Assembly (NCBI GenBank): GCA_015061495.1 | Contig: SUWL01000009.1 | Location: 1-58,537 of the forward strand | DNA: 58,537 nt | Direction of reading: 5' to 3' | Source: Lentisphaerota bacterium | GTDB taxonomy: Bacteria > Verrucomicrobiota > Lentisphaeria > Victivallales > Victivallaceae | Translations under genes and position numbers: made by a program | The notes under the pieces: generated by a model | Databases searched by the model: none | What the model was told of the DNA's origin: nothing | Seen by the model: the letters and a program-made list of their open reading frames with translations, nothing else | Shown here: in pieces, positions 8,591 through 17,916 of the stretch | How the letters are laid out: the number at the start of each line of letters is the position of its first letter | How positions within the stretch are numbered: position 1 is the first letter of the stretch

Positions 8591-9355
8591 TCAAACCCGG
8601 AATTTGGGCATCGCCCGTAAAAAACCATCCTGACCGGTGAGAATATCAAAATTTTCACCGGTAAATTTTTGCAGTTTTTCCATGGTATCCGGCTTATTCA
8701 ACGCGGTTGACAACGTAACTTTGCCATTTTGCAAGCCGAGTATATCATCGGCACAGTGCAATGCCAGATCCAGATCGTGGGTGACCATGATGATGGTCAG
8801 ATCCCGCTCCCGGCGCAGATGGTTGAGCAATGCCGGACAGTTGCGGCGGAATTCCGCATCCCAATTAGCTTCCAGCTCATCCAGCAGCAGCAGCCGCGGT
8901 TCCTGAACCAGTGCCAGCGCGAGGAAAACCCTCCGCAATTCACCTCCGGAAAGTGTCCCCGCACGGCGGTGCGTCAATTCCGTACAGGCGGTGTCTGCCA
9001 ATGCCCGGCAAATGGCGGCATCGTTGACTTTTTTACTGCTCCGGCGGGCAAATCGTCCGAGTGATAACAGATCATAGACCGTCATGTTATCCGGGATATG
9101 CGGGTTTTGCAGGACGATCGCCCGCAGACGGGCAAGTTCCGGTACCGTCAGTTCCCGGATTTCCGTCTGATCGTAAAATACTTTGCCGCTATCCGGCTTC
9201 CACAATCCGGCAATGATCCGCAGCAAAGTGCTTTTGCCGCTGCCGTTGTGACCGGTGACCGCCGTGATGCGGTTTTCCCCGAATGAAGCGGATATCTGGT
9301 CAAGTACCTTCCGGCTATTTTGGATGCACGAGATATTTTCAAGTTTGAGCTTCAT
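8591..9355 (-). CDS. ABC transporter ATPase, FecE/BtuD-like
   Basis: This 254-residue ATPase has Walker A GHNGSGKST, Q-loop VLQNPH, signature LSGGELRR, Walker B LLLLDE and switch His in VTHD. After Walker B the usual DEPT..LD is DELEANWD, a small departure. It is the energising subunit for the FecCD-type permease encoded just upstream, whose substrates are typically ferric siderophores, haem or cobalamin. ATG 9355 is chosen because it overlaps the permease stop (ATGA) and follows GGGGGAAA; an earlier in-frame start would extend 7 codons into the permease. It is the last gene of its operon and ends 4 bases from the convergent lipoprotein gene, leaving no room for a terminator. Confidence 0.88.
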   Translation of the reverse strand: MKLKLENISCIQNSRKVLDQISASFGENRITAVTGHNGSGKSTLLRIIAGLWKPDSGKVFYDQTEIRELTVPELARLRAIVLQNPHIPDNMTVYDLLSLGRFARRSSKKVNDAAICRALADTACTELTHRRAGTLSGGELRRVFLALALVQEPRLLLLDELEANWDAEFRRNCPALLNHLRRERDLTIIMVTHDLDLALHCADDILGLQNGKVTLSTALNKPDTMEKLQKFTGENFDILTGQDGFLRAMPKFRV

Positions 9356-10332
9356 ACTTTCCCCCGTTTGTTCCACAACAGGAACAGGAAAAAGATCGCC
9401 CCTGTGCCGGACAGCAAAAGACCGCAGGGCAGTTCCCGGGGCGCAAAGACCATTTTGCCGGCAAGATCCGCTCCCAGTGTAAGCAGCGCTCCGACCGCCG
9501 GAGCGGTGAGCAGCAGCCGGGAGGAACGGCTGGATGCCAGCAGTTTTTCCGAAATATGCGGTGCCATCAGCCCCACAAATCCGAGCAGTCCGGCAAGCGA
9601 TACTGCCGCCGCTGCTGCCAATGCCGCCGTCAACAGTGCCAATGCCCGGTTTTTTTCTGCAGACAACCCCAGACTGTGCGCCTCTTCGCCGCCCAGAGAG
9701 AGCAGTTCCAACCGGGTGGGCAGGGTGGCAGCAAGCAGAAATGCCGCGGCGAAAAACGGCAGGGCATACCGTACTTTATCCATAGATGCCGTGGAAAATC
9801 CCCCCAGCGTAAATTCCATGATCCCCGGAAATTTGTCGCTGTTGTCAAGCAGTATCAACCCGCTTGCCGTGTTGAAAACCGCTCCCAGTGCAACTCCCGC
9901 CAGAATCAGTCTGACCGGCGAAAAACCCCGTTTCCACGCCGCCAGACAGATCACCAGAGAGGCGGATAATGCTCCGGCAAAGACGGCGAAGTTCAAAAAT
10001 TTCCCGAATTGAGGCAGTAACAGCAGCATGACCACTCCCGCACATCCGGCACCGCTGGAAATCCCCAGAATATCCGGCGAAGCCAGATCGTTGCGCAGAA
10101 CTTTTTGCAGGATCACTCCGGCAAGCGCAAATCCCGCTCCGGCAAGCAGTGCCGACAGCGTGCGGGGCATCCGCAATTCACGGATGATCAATGCTTCCAT
10201 ACTCTCCGGTGCCGAAATGATTTTACCAAGATCACCCCACGACATTTCCACAGATCCATACCGCAGTGACCATGCACACAAAAACAACAGCAGCAAATAC
10301 AGGACGGCAAGGAGAATGAGCAGGCGTTTCAT
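9352..10332 (-). CDS. FecCD-family ABC transporter permease
   Basis: The 326-residue, very hydrophobic protein has eight to ten predicted membrane helices. It carries the family blocks RMPRTLSALLAGAGFALAG, RNDLASPDILGISSGAG, GFVGLMAPHI and the C-terminal ELPCGLL....FFLFLL. It forms the inner-membrane channel of an iron-complex or cobalamin importer with the ATPase downstream. It overlaps the metallophosphoesterase stop by one base (TGATG). No periplasmic binding protein or TonB receptor gene is nearby, so these must be encoded elsewhere. The substrate cannot be determined from sequence alone. Confidence 0.88.
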   Translation of the reverse strand: MKRLLILLAVLYLLLLFLCAWSLRYGSVEMSWGDLGKIISAPESMEALIIRELRMPRTLSALLAGAGFALAGVILQKVLRNDLASPDILGISSGAGCAGVVMLLLLPQFGKFLNFAVFAGALSASLVICLAAWKRGFSPVRLILAGVALGAVFNTASGLILLDNSDKFPGIMEFTLGGFSTASMDKVRYALPFFAAAFLLAATLPTRLELLSLGGEEAHSLGLSAEKNRALALLTAALAAAAAVSLAGLLGFVGLMAPHISEKLLASSRSSRLLLTAPAVGALLTLGADLAGKMVFAPRELPCGLLLSGTGAIFFLFLLWNKRGKV

Positions 10333-11186
10333 CAGGCAAGTTCCACAATAACTGCTTCCGGCGGGCAGAGTATTCTGCCGGTACGGTAATGTTCGCCGAT
10401 ACCGCTGGAAATGATCATTTTGAAGTCACTGCCCGCCCGGTCAAAGATGCCCCGGTCAAATTTGCAGCGATAGAAACTCGGACAGTAGAGTGCGCCGATA
10501 AACGGCAGCCGGATCTGTCCGCCGTGATTGTGACCGCAGAAGGCAAGGTGAAAATTTTTCAAAAAAGCCCCTTTATCCGCCGCAACCACCCCATCCGGAG
10601 AGTGACTTAATAAGATATTAAGGGTTTCCGGAGTGATTTCCGGCGGCGGCAGATTGCGGAAGTCGATGGAACTGATATCCGGCAGACCCAGAATGAAGGT
10701 GTCTGCGTAATGCTCTGCCTGATTGGTCAGCAGTTTTATACCGTGAGCGGCAAATAAAGTGGTGAAATAGTCCGGTTTGAGCCACCGTTTGCCGGTTTCC
10801 CAGTTGCCGTTTACCGCCACGACCCGGGGAGCAAGCGTGCCAAGCCGGGTCAACAGCGGCGGCAGAACTCCCAAAAATTCCGCATCATCGCACAAATCTC
10901 CGCCGAGAAGCAGTAAATCAGCGGGAAATTGCTGCAAAATCCCGCTCAATTCATCCAATATCCGGTAGTTGCGCTGTGAAGCGTGCCAGTGCCAGTCCGA
11001 GATAAAGACCAGACGTTTGCCGGCCATACTTCTGACCGGTGAGGGGAGGGCAACTCTGGCGGCTTCCAGCAGAAATCCGGGAAATTTGACACGTTCCAGC
11101 CGCAGTTCCCGGGAGCGCGAAAAATTTTTTACGCGGTTGGGGAACTTCCTTTTAAGGGGGAAATAGCGGCTGTCAAACTCGTTCAC
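10332..11186 (-). CDS. Calcineurin-like metallophosphoesterase (YaeI/YkoQ-like)
   Basis: This 284-residue protein has the full set of dinuclear metal motifs: ISDWHWH (DxH), LGGDLCDD (GDxxD), NGNWE (GNHE with the His replaced by Trp), LLSHSPD and CGHNHGGQ (GHxH). YaeI-type members cleave phosphodiester substrates, possibly lipid-linked, at the inner membrane. No membrane helix is evident here, though the N-terminus is basic. It starts at GTG 11186, which overlaps the greA stop (GTGA), so it is co-translated with greA. The NGNWE variant is worth noting because the His in GNHE is normally the proton donor. Confidence 0.8.
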   Translation of the reverse strand: MNEFDSRYFPLKRKFPNRVKNFSRSRELRLERVKFPGFLLEAARVALPSPVRSMAGKRLVFISDWHWHASQRNYRILDELSGILQQFPADLLLLGGDLCDDAEFLGVLPPLLTRLGTLAPRVVAVNGNWETGKRWLKPDYFTTLFAAHGIKLLTNQAEHYADTFILGLPDISSIDFRNLPPPEITPETLNILLSHSPDGVVAADKGAFLKNFHLAFCGHNHGGQIRLPFIGALYCPSFYRCKFDRGIFDRAGSDFKMIISSGIGEHYRTGRILCPPEAVIVELA

Positions 11187-13315
11187 GCATCCAGTTCCGT
11201 AATCAATTCGGCGGGCAGTGCGGCGACCGAGAGCAGTTTGCCGGGCTTGCCGTCCGGAGCGGTGAATGATTCACCGACTTTGCGGTTGAGCAGGGCTTTG
11301 CCCAGACGGGTGCGGTAGGAGAGGAAACGGCGTTCCGGATCGCCGTCCCATGCTCCGAGCAGGTAATATTTTTCCACGCGGTTGCCATCCAGCTGGATCT
11401 CCACGGTCGAACCGATGACAGCGGTATCGGTCACTTCCACCTGTTTCATCAGAACCGGCTGGATATTGGCAAGTTCTTTCTCCAATTCACCGCGGCGGCG
11501 GGAGAGGTGGTTGCGCCGTTCTTTGGCGGCATCAAATTCGGAGTTCTCCCGGAAGTCGCCGTGGGCGCGGGCTGTTTTGAGAGCTTCCCGGTTTTCCGGC
11601 ACATGGATATTGATGATATCGTCAAGTTCTTTGATCAGAGCCTGATGGGATTTTACACTGGTGTAGGTCGCTTCAAAGACCGGGGCATCGGTGGATTCAT
11701 TATGGGCGGTACCGGCATCGAGGATCTTTTTACCGGCGCCGCTCTCCAGATACTCCTGGATCTCTTTGGACTGGCGGGCGAGTTTGACCATCAGACTCTG
11801 CCGTTCACCGGCGTTGAGGAACAGCGCTCCCTGCAGGATGGAGCCGAACATCACCGGATCATCATCCAGCATGGAGATCAAATGCGACTGAAACGCCCAG
11901 TCATCCAGCAGCATGGAGTGCAGTTCACGTCTGGCGGCGAGGTAAACTTTGGGCGGTTCTTCGGCGGAAAGGATCCGGGAAACATTGTCCAGATTGACCA
12001 GCGCCAAAAGATTGGCATCGTGCCGTTTTTTGCGGTTTTTCCAGATCCAGAGCAGCAGATCGGCACCGCAGCCGCGCTGGGAACCAAGCGAGGAGCAGAA
12101 CAGCTCATTGGAAATATGCGGACCGATGCAGTTGAGCGCTTTAAGGGGAAGTTTAAGCGCACAGCTTGCCAGATATTCTCCGGGGAATACTTTGGCGGCA
12201 CCGGCGCAGAGTTTTTCCAGCAGTTTGCTGGATATTTCACCCCAGACGGCAAACGCCGCCAGCGGGGAAGCTGCCGGATCCTGCGGGAAAAAGGCGGTTT
12301 TGCCCATTAAGGAATCAAAAACCGCTTTGAGGCTGGCTTCCGGAGTGCGGTCGAGGACGAGCGCGAGAACTTCCGCCATCAGTTTGCCTTCGCGCAAGGC
12401 GGTCGCGGCGGCGAGTTTTTCAAAGAAAGTGCAAAGCGCATCAACTTCATCCGCGGCAAATTCTTTGGCACCTGCTTCCTGTTCTTTGAGCAAAAGCAGC
12501 TGGACCTCTTTCAAACTTCTGCCGTCACAGGCGCGCCGGGTACCGGGTTTGGCAGCAGCGGCGGCTCCGGGTTTGGCGGCGGCAGCGGCAGCTTGACTCT
12601 GGGCGGTACCGATGCTCCAGTAACGTTCAAAGGCGGCATCGTCCAGTTTTCTGCCGCATCCGCAGCGTGCCATAAGTTTGAGGCACTCTTCGGAAATTTC
12701 CACCTGACGGCGTTTTTCCACGGTCAAGCGGAAAAGTGCCGCGGAAACCGGTACTGCCGCGGCAACGACCAGCCGGGAAACATCCGGTCCGGATGCGAGA
12801 ATGGCGGCATCTTTAAGCACGATTTCCAGCGGTACTGCCGCATTGCTGCCGACTTGAGCAAAAGGCATCATCGGCAGAGAAGCATTCATCGCATCGATCG
12901 TACCGGCGACACCCCAGCGGCGGGAACCTGCCAGAAAGATCACATATCCGCTGCGCAGAGCGAGCAGACGCTCCACTCTGGAAGCGACTTCCGCCGGAGT
13001 TTTGCTCTCATCGCGCACGCCGGTGGCTTTGACAACCGGAGCCTGGGCGATAAAGGGCGGGAGCAGAACTTTTACCGCATTGATCAAGGCTTTGCGGAAA
13101 AAGGGTTTGGCAGGTACGCCGCACTTGGCGATCTCCAGCACATATTTTGCTTCGGGGGCGGACAATTTGCGGTTTTCCCACTCTTCCCAGAGCATTTCCA
13201 GTTGTTCTGCGGCATTGCCGGGGTCGGCGGCGACAGCAGTTTTCAATTTTTCCAGATTTTCCGGGCGGGGGGCATCGATCACCGCCAGCATCAATTCTTC
13301 AAGATCAGCAGACAT
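11183..13315 (-). CDS. greA: GreA-type transcript cleavage factor with long N-terminal extension
   Basis: The 710-residue protein ends with a complete GreA/GreB domain (about residues 550-705). The coiled-coil tip motif DFRENSEFDAAKE matches the GDLKENAEYHAAKE region that delivers acidic residues to the RNA polymerase active site. The FKBP-like C-terminal domain follows. The first 540 or so residues are an alpha-helical, Ala/Leu-rich extension with no motif I can name; the segment around 230-260 is a low-complexity Ala/Lys/Pro linker (AAAAKPG twice). Bacterial GreA is usually about 158 residues, but Chlamydia GreA is about 715, so the long form appears to be a PVC lineage trait. It rescues backtracked RNA polymerase. 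It has its own promoter (13365-13393) and a GGAGA ribosome site, and heads the operon that runs through the FecCD transporter. Confidence 0.88.
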   Translation of the reverse strand: MSADLEELMLAVIDAPRPENLEKLKTAVAADPGNAAEQLEMLWEEWENRKLSAPEAKYVLEIAKCGVPAKPFFRKALINAVKVLLPPFIAQAPVVKATGVRDESKTPAEVASRVERLLALRSGYVIFLAGSRRWGVAGTIDAMNASLPMMPFAQVGSNAAVPLEIVLKDAAILASGPDVSRLVVAAAVPVSAALFRLTVEKRRQVEISEECLKLMARCGCGRKLDDAAFERYWSIGTAQSQAAAAAAKPGAAAAAKPGTRRACDGRSLKEVQLLLLKEQEAGAKEFAADEVDALCTFFEKLAAATALREGKLMAEVLALVLDRTPEASLKAVFDSLMGKTAFFPQDPAASPLAAFAVWGEISSKLLEKLCAGAAKVFPGEYLASCALKLPLKALNCIGPHISNELFCSSLGSQRGCGADLLLWIWKNRKKRHDANLLALVNLDNVSRILSAEEPPKVYLAARRELHSMLLDDWAFQSHLISMLDDDPVMFGSILQGALFLNAGERQSLMVKLARQSKEIQEYLESGAGKKILDAGTAHNESTDAPVFEATYTSVKSHQALIKELDDIINIHVPENREALKTARAHGDFRENSEFDAAKERRNHLSRRRGELEKELANIQPVLMKQVEVTDTAVIGSTVEIQLDGNRVEKYYLLGAWDGDPERRFLSYRTRLGKALLNRKVGESFTAPDGKPGKLLSVAALPAELITELDA

Positions 13316-13364
13316 TGTATATTTCTCCGTTATGGTTATTTGTTACGCTTATATTCAAATATAT

Positions 13365-13393
13365 AATATATCCTTAAAATGTGCTTTTTACAA
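13365..13393 (-). promoter_or_regulatory. Promoter of the greA operon
   Basis: On the minus strand TTGTAA (13388-13393) is followed by a 17-base spacer and TATATT (13365-13370), in the 100-base gap between hrpA and greA. The transcript would begin about 40 bases before the greA start codon. Confidence 0.55.
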
Positions 13394-13415
13394 CTGTTTT
13401 TCCGGAGATACTCTT

Positions 13416-16400
13416 TCAAATCCGCAATTTTTCCCAGGCGTCATCCAGTTTGGCGAGGGGGGATTTGACTGCGGTTTTCACTTCCGGGGCGTAGACCGAG
13501 ATCCGGGCTTCCTCCAGAAGTTCCCAGAATTCATAAAGACCATCGGAATCGGTAAGATCATCCAGCGTTGCCCGGGCGGTGTTGAAACGGGAGAGCCACT
13601 TTTCCAGTACTTCCCCTTTTTGCAGGTCTTTGCCGGAGGCATCCGCGGCACGCTGGGCACGCAGTTTCAAGGCTTTGATATAGCGGCGGTAGTGGGTGAA
13701 AACCGCATTTCTCCGGAGAAATCCCGGGGCAAAGAGCAGCTGCAGGTGTTCTTTGATATCATCTGCCGCATTTCCGGCGCGGCGGCACAGTTGCCGGATG
13801 GCGGAATAATCGACTGCGAATTTTTCCAATTCCCCGCACAGTGTATTGAGGGTGTTGCACCATTCCGGACGGATCTCTGCGGAAAAATTTTCAAATTCCA
13901 GCGGCGAACGGACATCGGCGAGGTCGCACTCCGTGGAATTTATCACCGCACAATCGAGCAATTCATTCTCAAACTCCGCGGTTGAAGAGTTTACCAGCAG
14001 TGATAATTTGAGTTCATTGGACAGCTTGATCCCCCGTTTGAGCATTTTTGCCAGCTGGGCGTTGGTCATGATAAAGAGGCGGCAGACCGCTTTGCGGTGA
14101 TGGCGGCGGGCTTCTGCGGGCTTGATAAAAAGTTCCCTGCTCACCTTGCCGGAAGCATTATCCACGCTCAATGCCGGATAGAAGATCCTGCCGGACCCCG
14201 GAGGGACTTCCACTGATCCGGGGATGATCCCGGAGTCGGCTTTCCACTCCTCCCAGTTTTCATCCCGGTGCCTGGCTGCTCCGGGCAGGGAGGCAGAAAC
14301 TTTGGAAGAGTTGCGGCTGCGGTCGGGCAGGGCGTGTTCGACACTTTTCAAGCGGCCGTGCCGATCGAGGATGCCCAATTTCATTTGCAGATATTCCGGC
14401 ATATTCACCTGGTCAAAGATCCGTGGATTGACTTCGATATCCAGCGTGTCAAGCAGGAAATCCGCCATTGCTTCGCCGGGGGACAACTCCCGGATGGCGT
14501 GGTCGCGTTTCAATTCTCCGGCAAAAAGTTGGGCGCACCTGGGGATACCGCCGAGCTGGCGGCGCAGCTCTTTGGGAAGTGCCCGGAGCAGCACTTCGGC
14601 GAAATCCGCATAATATCCGGGCACCGGGTAATCCAATGCCCGGTCGGGCAGCAGATTGAGGGCATCTTCCGGTACACAGAGCATGACCCCGTCATCTTTT
14701 TCGCCGGGTTCAAATTTGTAGAACAGTTTGAATGAAACTTGGGCGAATTCCATTTTGTCCGGATAATCCGCCGGATCGAAGTTGCTGTCTGCGGACATGA
14801 GAGTGTGCCGGGAAATTTTCCACGCGCCGGGGTGTTGCCGGAGAAAATCTTTCAAGGCTTTGGCAGACAGCACTTCCATTGGCAAATTGGTGCGGAAGAA
14901 TTCTTCCGCACTGCGGGCATCGTAAAGATAGTCCGGTTTGCGCATCCTTACTTCATACTCCAGCAGTTCGGCGCGCAGAGCGTTGAATTTGTCCACCTCT
15001 TTGCAGCCGGAAACCAGACCGGGAAGCAACCCCTCCCGGATGAATATTTCCCGTGCCGCCGCCGGATTGTGTCTGGCAAAATCCACCCGTCTGCCGGCAT
15101 GGATGACCAGAGATCCGAGCATCACCTTTTCCCGCGCCCGGACGAAACCGCTTGCCGCTTCAAAATGTTCCTGATCGTAAGTGCGGCTGCAGAGGTGCGG
15201 TGCGCAGTTTTCCAGCCATTGCGGATCGATCACGGCGGCGTTGCGCCCGAACAGACGGCTGGTTTCCACCAGTGAAAAACAGACGATCCACTCCGGAAGT
15301 TTTTTCAGTTTAGCCAGACCGCTGCCGGGGAATATGACAAATTTTTTGCCGTCGGTGCCCCGGTACATGCGGCTTTCGGCATCCAAATGGGCGATATTGC
15401 GGGGAATACCGCAGAGCAGAGCTTCGTGGATGAACTGGTAATTTTCCGGGACCGTATTTTTGAATTCGCTGTTTTCGCGCAGGGAATCTGCCAGATCGGT
15501 GAAGAGATTGCGCCACTCCCTGGTCCGGGTGAAATTGAGGAAGTTCTGTTTGCAGAATTTCCGCAGGTTCCCGTTGGAAGCAAACGCTCCGGCGGCAACC
15601 AGATCATTCCACAAATTGAGCATGGCGGCAAAATCCGAACGGTCGCTTTTCCACTTGGCGTGAGCCTGATCGGCGGCTTGCGGTTTTTCAGCCGGGCGTT
15701 CTTTGACATCCGGAATGGATAAGCACGCGGCGATCACCAGCAATTCGTTGACAACTTTGCGTTTTTGCGCTTCCAGAAGCATTTTGCCCAAATGCGGATC
15801 TACCGGCAGCCGGGCGAGAAGTTTGCCGGTTCCGGTGATCCGTCCGGCATCGTTGACCGCTTTGATATCGCAAAGTGTGCGGAATCCCTCCCGGATAAGC
15901 TGGCCCGGCGGCGGATCGATAAAGGGAAATGTCCGGATATCCGGCAACTGCAGATATGCCATTTGCAATATCACTCCGGCAAGCGATGTGCGTTTGATTT
16001 CGGGATCGGTGTAGGCATCGGCGCGCTGGAGATCCTCTTCGGCATAAAGGTGTACGCAAATCCCGTCGGCGGTTCGTCCGCACCGTCCTCTGCGCTGGCG
16101 GGCGGATGCCTGGGAGATCATTTCGATCTGCAGTTCCTGAATGCGGCGGCGGGGGTTGTAACGGCTGATCCGCGCCAGCCCGGAATCTATGCAGAATTTG
16201 ATCCGGGGGATGGTCAGGGACGTTTCCGCAACGTTGGTGCTTAAAATTATCCGCCGCATATTGCCCGGATGGAAAACCCGCTGCTGTTCGGCGGAACTCA
16301 AGCGGGAAAAGAGCATGAGTACTTCGGTATGGGGATAATTTCTGCCGTAAAGCATTTCCGCACACTCCCGGATCTCTCTTTCTCCGGGGAGAAATACCAG

Positions 16401-17102
16401 AATGTCGCCGCGTTTGTCGAATCCGGCAAGTTCTTCTACTGCCCGGGCAACATGAGGGGCAAGTTCTTCATCTTCATACGGCGGCAGGAAAATATCCTCC
16501 ACCGGAAACGTGCGCCCGGCAACTTCGATCACCGGAACATCTCCGAAAAATTCCCGGAAACGTCCCACATCCAGCGTGGCACTGGATATCGCCACTTTCA
16601 AATCTTTTCTGCGGGCAAGGATGTTGCGGAGCAAACCCAGCAAAAAGTCGATATTCAACGTCCTTTCATGCGCCTCGTCAATGATGAGGCAGTCGTATTG
16701 GCGGAAATCCGGATCATTGCGCAGTTCCGCCAGCAAAATGCCGTCCGTCATGAATTTCAGTACGGTATCATCCGTGGTGTGATCCTCAAAACGCACCTGA
16801 CTGCCGACCTCTTTGCCGCAAGTACAGTGCATCTCCTGCGCCAGACGGCGTGCCATGGCAGTTGCAGCGATCCGGCGGGGCTGGGTACAGCCGATGCGCC
16901 CCTTTCTGCCGCAGCCAAGTTCAATGGCGATTTTGGGTAATTGGGTGGTCTTTCCGGAACCGGTTTCACCTCCGACGATGATCAGCTGTGAATTTTGCCA
17001 AGCTGCTTTGATCTCATCGACCTTGCCGGAAACCGGAAGCGTATCCGGATATTCGATGCGGAGTTTTTCTGCCGCAATGGTGCGTGATTCGGCGGCAGTC
17101 AT
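13416..17102 (-). CDS. hrpA: ATP-dependent RNA helicase HrpA (DEAH box)
   Basis: The 1228-residue protein has DEAH-box helicase motifs GETGSGKT (45-52), TQPRRIAA (73-80), DEAH (142-145), SATLD, STNVAETSLT and QRRGRCGR. HA2 and OB-fold regions and the long C-terminal DUF3418-type region of bacterial HrpA follow. The length is close to the 1300 of E. coli HrpA. HrpA unwinds mRNA and helps resolve stalled ribosomes. It starts at ATG 17102, overlapping the stop of the ymdB-like gene by one base (TAATG), so it is translationally coupled to that gene, itself a putative RNA-acting phosphodiesterase. The pairing with recJ and ymdB suggests a small nucleic-acid-processing operon. Confidence 0.93.
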   Translation of the reverse strand: MTAAESRTIAAEKLRIEYPDTLPVSGKVDEIKAAWQNSQLIIVGGETGSGKTTQLPKIAIELGCGRKGRIGCTQPRRIAATAMARRLAQEMHCTCGKEVGSQVRFEDHTTDDTVLKFMTDGILLAELRNDPDFRQYDCLIIDEAHERTLNIDFLLGLLRNILARRKDLKVAISSATLDVGRFREFFGDVPVIEVAGRTFPVEDIFLPPYEDEELAPHVARAVEELAGFDKRGDILVFLPGEREIRECAEMLYGRNYPHTEVLMLFSRLSSAEQQRVFHPGNMRRIILSTNVAETSLTIPRIKFCIDSGLARISRYNPRRRIQELQIEMISQASARQRRGRCGRTADGICVHLYAEEDLQRADAYTDPEIKRTSLAGVILQMAYLQLPDIRTFPFIDPPPGQLIREGFRTLCDIKAVNDAGRITGTGKLLARLPVDPHLGKMLLEAQKRKVVNELLVIAACLSIPDVKERPAEKPQAADQAHAKWKSDRSDFAAMLNLWNDLVAAGAFASNGNLRKFCKQNFLNFTRTREWRNLFTDLADSLRENSEFKNTVPENYQFIHEALLCGIPRNIAHLDAESRMYRGTDGKKFVIFPGSGLAKLKKLPEWIVCFSLVETSRLFGRNAAVIDPQWLENCAPHLCSRTYDQEHFEAASGFVRAREKVMLGSLVIHAGRRVDFARHNPAAAREIFIREGLLPGLVSGCKEVDKFNALRAELLEYEVRMRKPDYLYDARSAEEFFRTNLPMEVLSAKALKDFLRQHPGAWKISRHTLMSADSNFDPADYPDKMEFAQVSFKLFYKFEPGEKDDGVMLCVPEDALNLLPDRALDYPVPGYYADFAEVLLRALPKELRRQLGGIPRCAQLFAGELKRDHAIRELSPGEAMADFLLDTLDIEVNPRIFDQVNMPEYLQMKLGILDRHGRLKSVEHALPDRSRNSSKVSASLPGAARHRDENWEEWKADSGIIPGSVEVPPGSGRIFYPALSVDNASGKVSRELFIKPAEARRHHRKAVCRLFIMTNAQLAKMLKRGIKLSNELKLSLLVNSSTAEFENELLDCAVINSTECDLADVRSPLEFENFSAEIRPEWCNTLNTLCGELEKFAVDYSAIRQLCRRAGNAADDIKEHLQLLFAPGFLRRNAVFTHYRRYIKALKLRAQRAADASGKDLQKGEVLEKWLSRFNTARATLDDLTDSDGLYEFWELLEEARISVYAPEVKTAVKSPLAKLDDAWEKLRI

Positions 17103-17890
17103 TATAATTCGATGGTACGGCTGAATGGGACAATTTTCATTGCTTTGCCGGTAAGCTGATCATAGGTGATCGCCGCACCATCCACCCGGATGATGCCGTT
17201 TTCCACCACAGGCAGGCGGATCGGCATGCCGCTGCGGAATTTGGCGAGTACCGAATCAACTTCCCGACCCAGAACACTGCGTTCCGCTCCGCACATCCCC
17301 GTATCGGAAAGCACCGCTGTCCCCCCGGGAAGCACTTTGGCATCAGCGGTCTGGATATGCGTATGGGTTCCCAGCACCGCAGTAACTCTGCCCTCAAGAA
17401 AGTAGCCCATGGCAAGTTTTTCACTGGATGCTTCGCTGTGAAAATCCACCAGAATGGTTTTGACATGCGATGGCAGTTGAGCAAGGATCTTTTCGGCGGT
17501 TTCAAAAGGACAGTACGCGCTGTCTTTCATAAAAACTTTGCCCTGCAGGGCGATAACGGCGACTTCACCGCCGGCGGGATTGCGGAAAATACCGAATCCT
17601 CTTCCCGGCTGGGAAGCGGAGTAGTTCGCCGGACGGATGATCCGGTCAAAGAGAGTGATCTCTTTTTCAAAGCCTTTCTGATCCCAGGTGTGGTCACCGA
17701 GGGTTATTACGTCGGCGACCTCCAGAAGTTCTCTGGCGCAGTTACCGGTAATACCGCTGCCGGCAGCGGCATTTTCACCGTTGACGACCGCGAATTGGGC
17801 ATTGAATTCCCTGCGCAATTCCGGGAGCAGTTGTTTAACGGCACTTCTGCCGCCTTTGCCGACGACATCACCGAGAAAGATCAGATTCAT
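17102..17890 (-). CDS. ymdB: YmdB-like metallophosphoesterase (TIGR00282 family)
   Basis: This 262-residue protein matches the YmdB family along its whole length: FLGDVVGKGGR, VVNGENAA, TLGDHTWD, RPANY, VDFHSEASSEK, GTHTHIQTAD and the late SDTGMCG. YmdB of Bacillus is a 2',3'-cyclic-nucleotide phosphodiesterase affecting biofilm genes and RNA turnover. The ATG at 17890 is chosen because AGGAGGTGACC, an almost ideal ribosome site, ends just before it; an in-frame GTG lies inside that site. It lies 26 bases after recJ and overlaps hrpA, so recJ-ymdB-hrpA is probably one operon. Confidence 0.9.
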   Translation of the reverse strand: MNLIFLGDVVGKGGRSAVKQLLPELRREFNAQFAVVNGENAAAGSGITGNCARELLEVADVITLGDHTWDQKGFEKEITLFDRIIRPANYSASQPGRGFGIFRNPAGGEVAVIALQGKVFMKDSAYCPFETAEKILAQLPSHVKTILVDFHSEASSEKLAMGYFLEGRVTAVLGTHTHIQTADAKVLPGGTAVLSDTGMCGAERSVLGREVDSVLAKFRSGMPIRLPVVENGIIRVDGAAITYDQLTGKAMKIVPFSRTIEL

Positions 17891-17916
17891 GGTCACCTCC
17901 TCTGAAAAAATACCGG

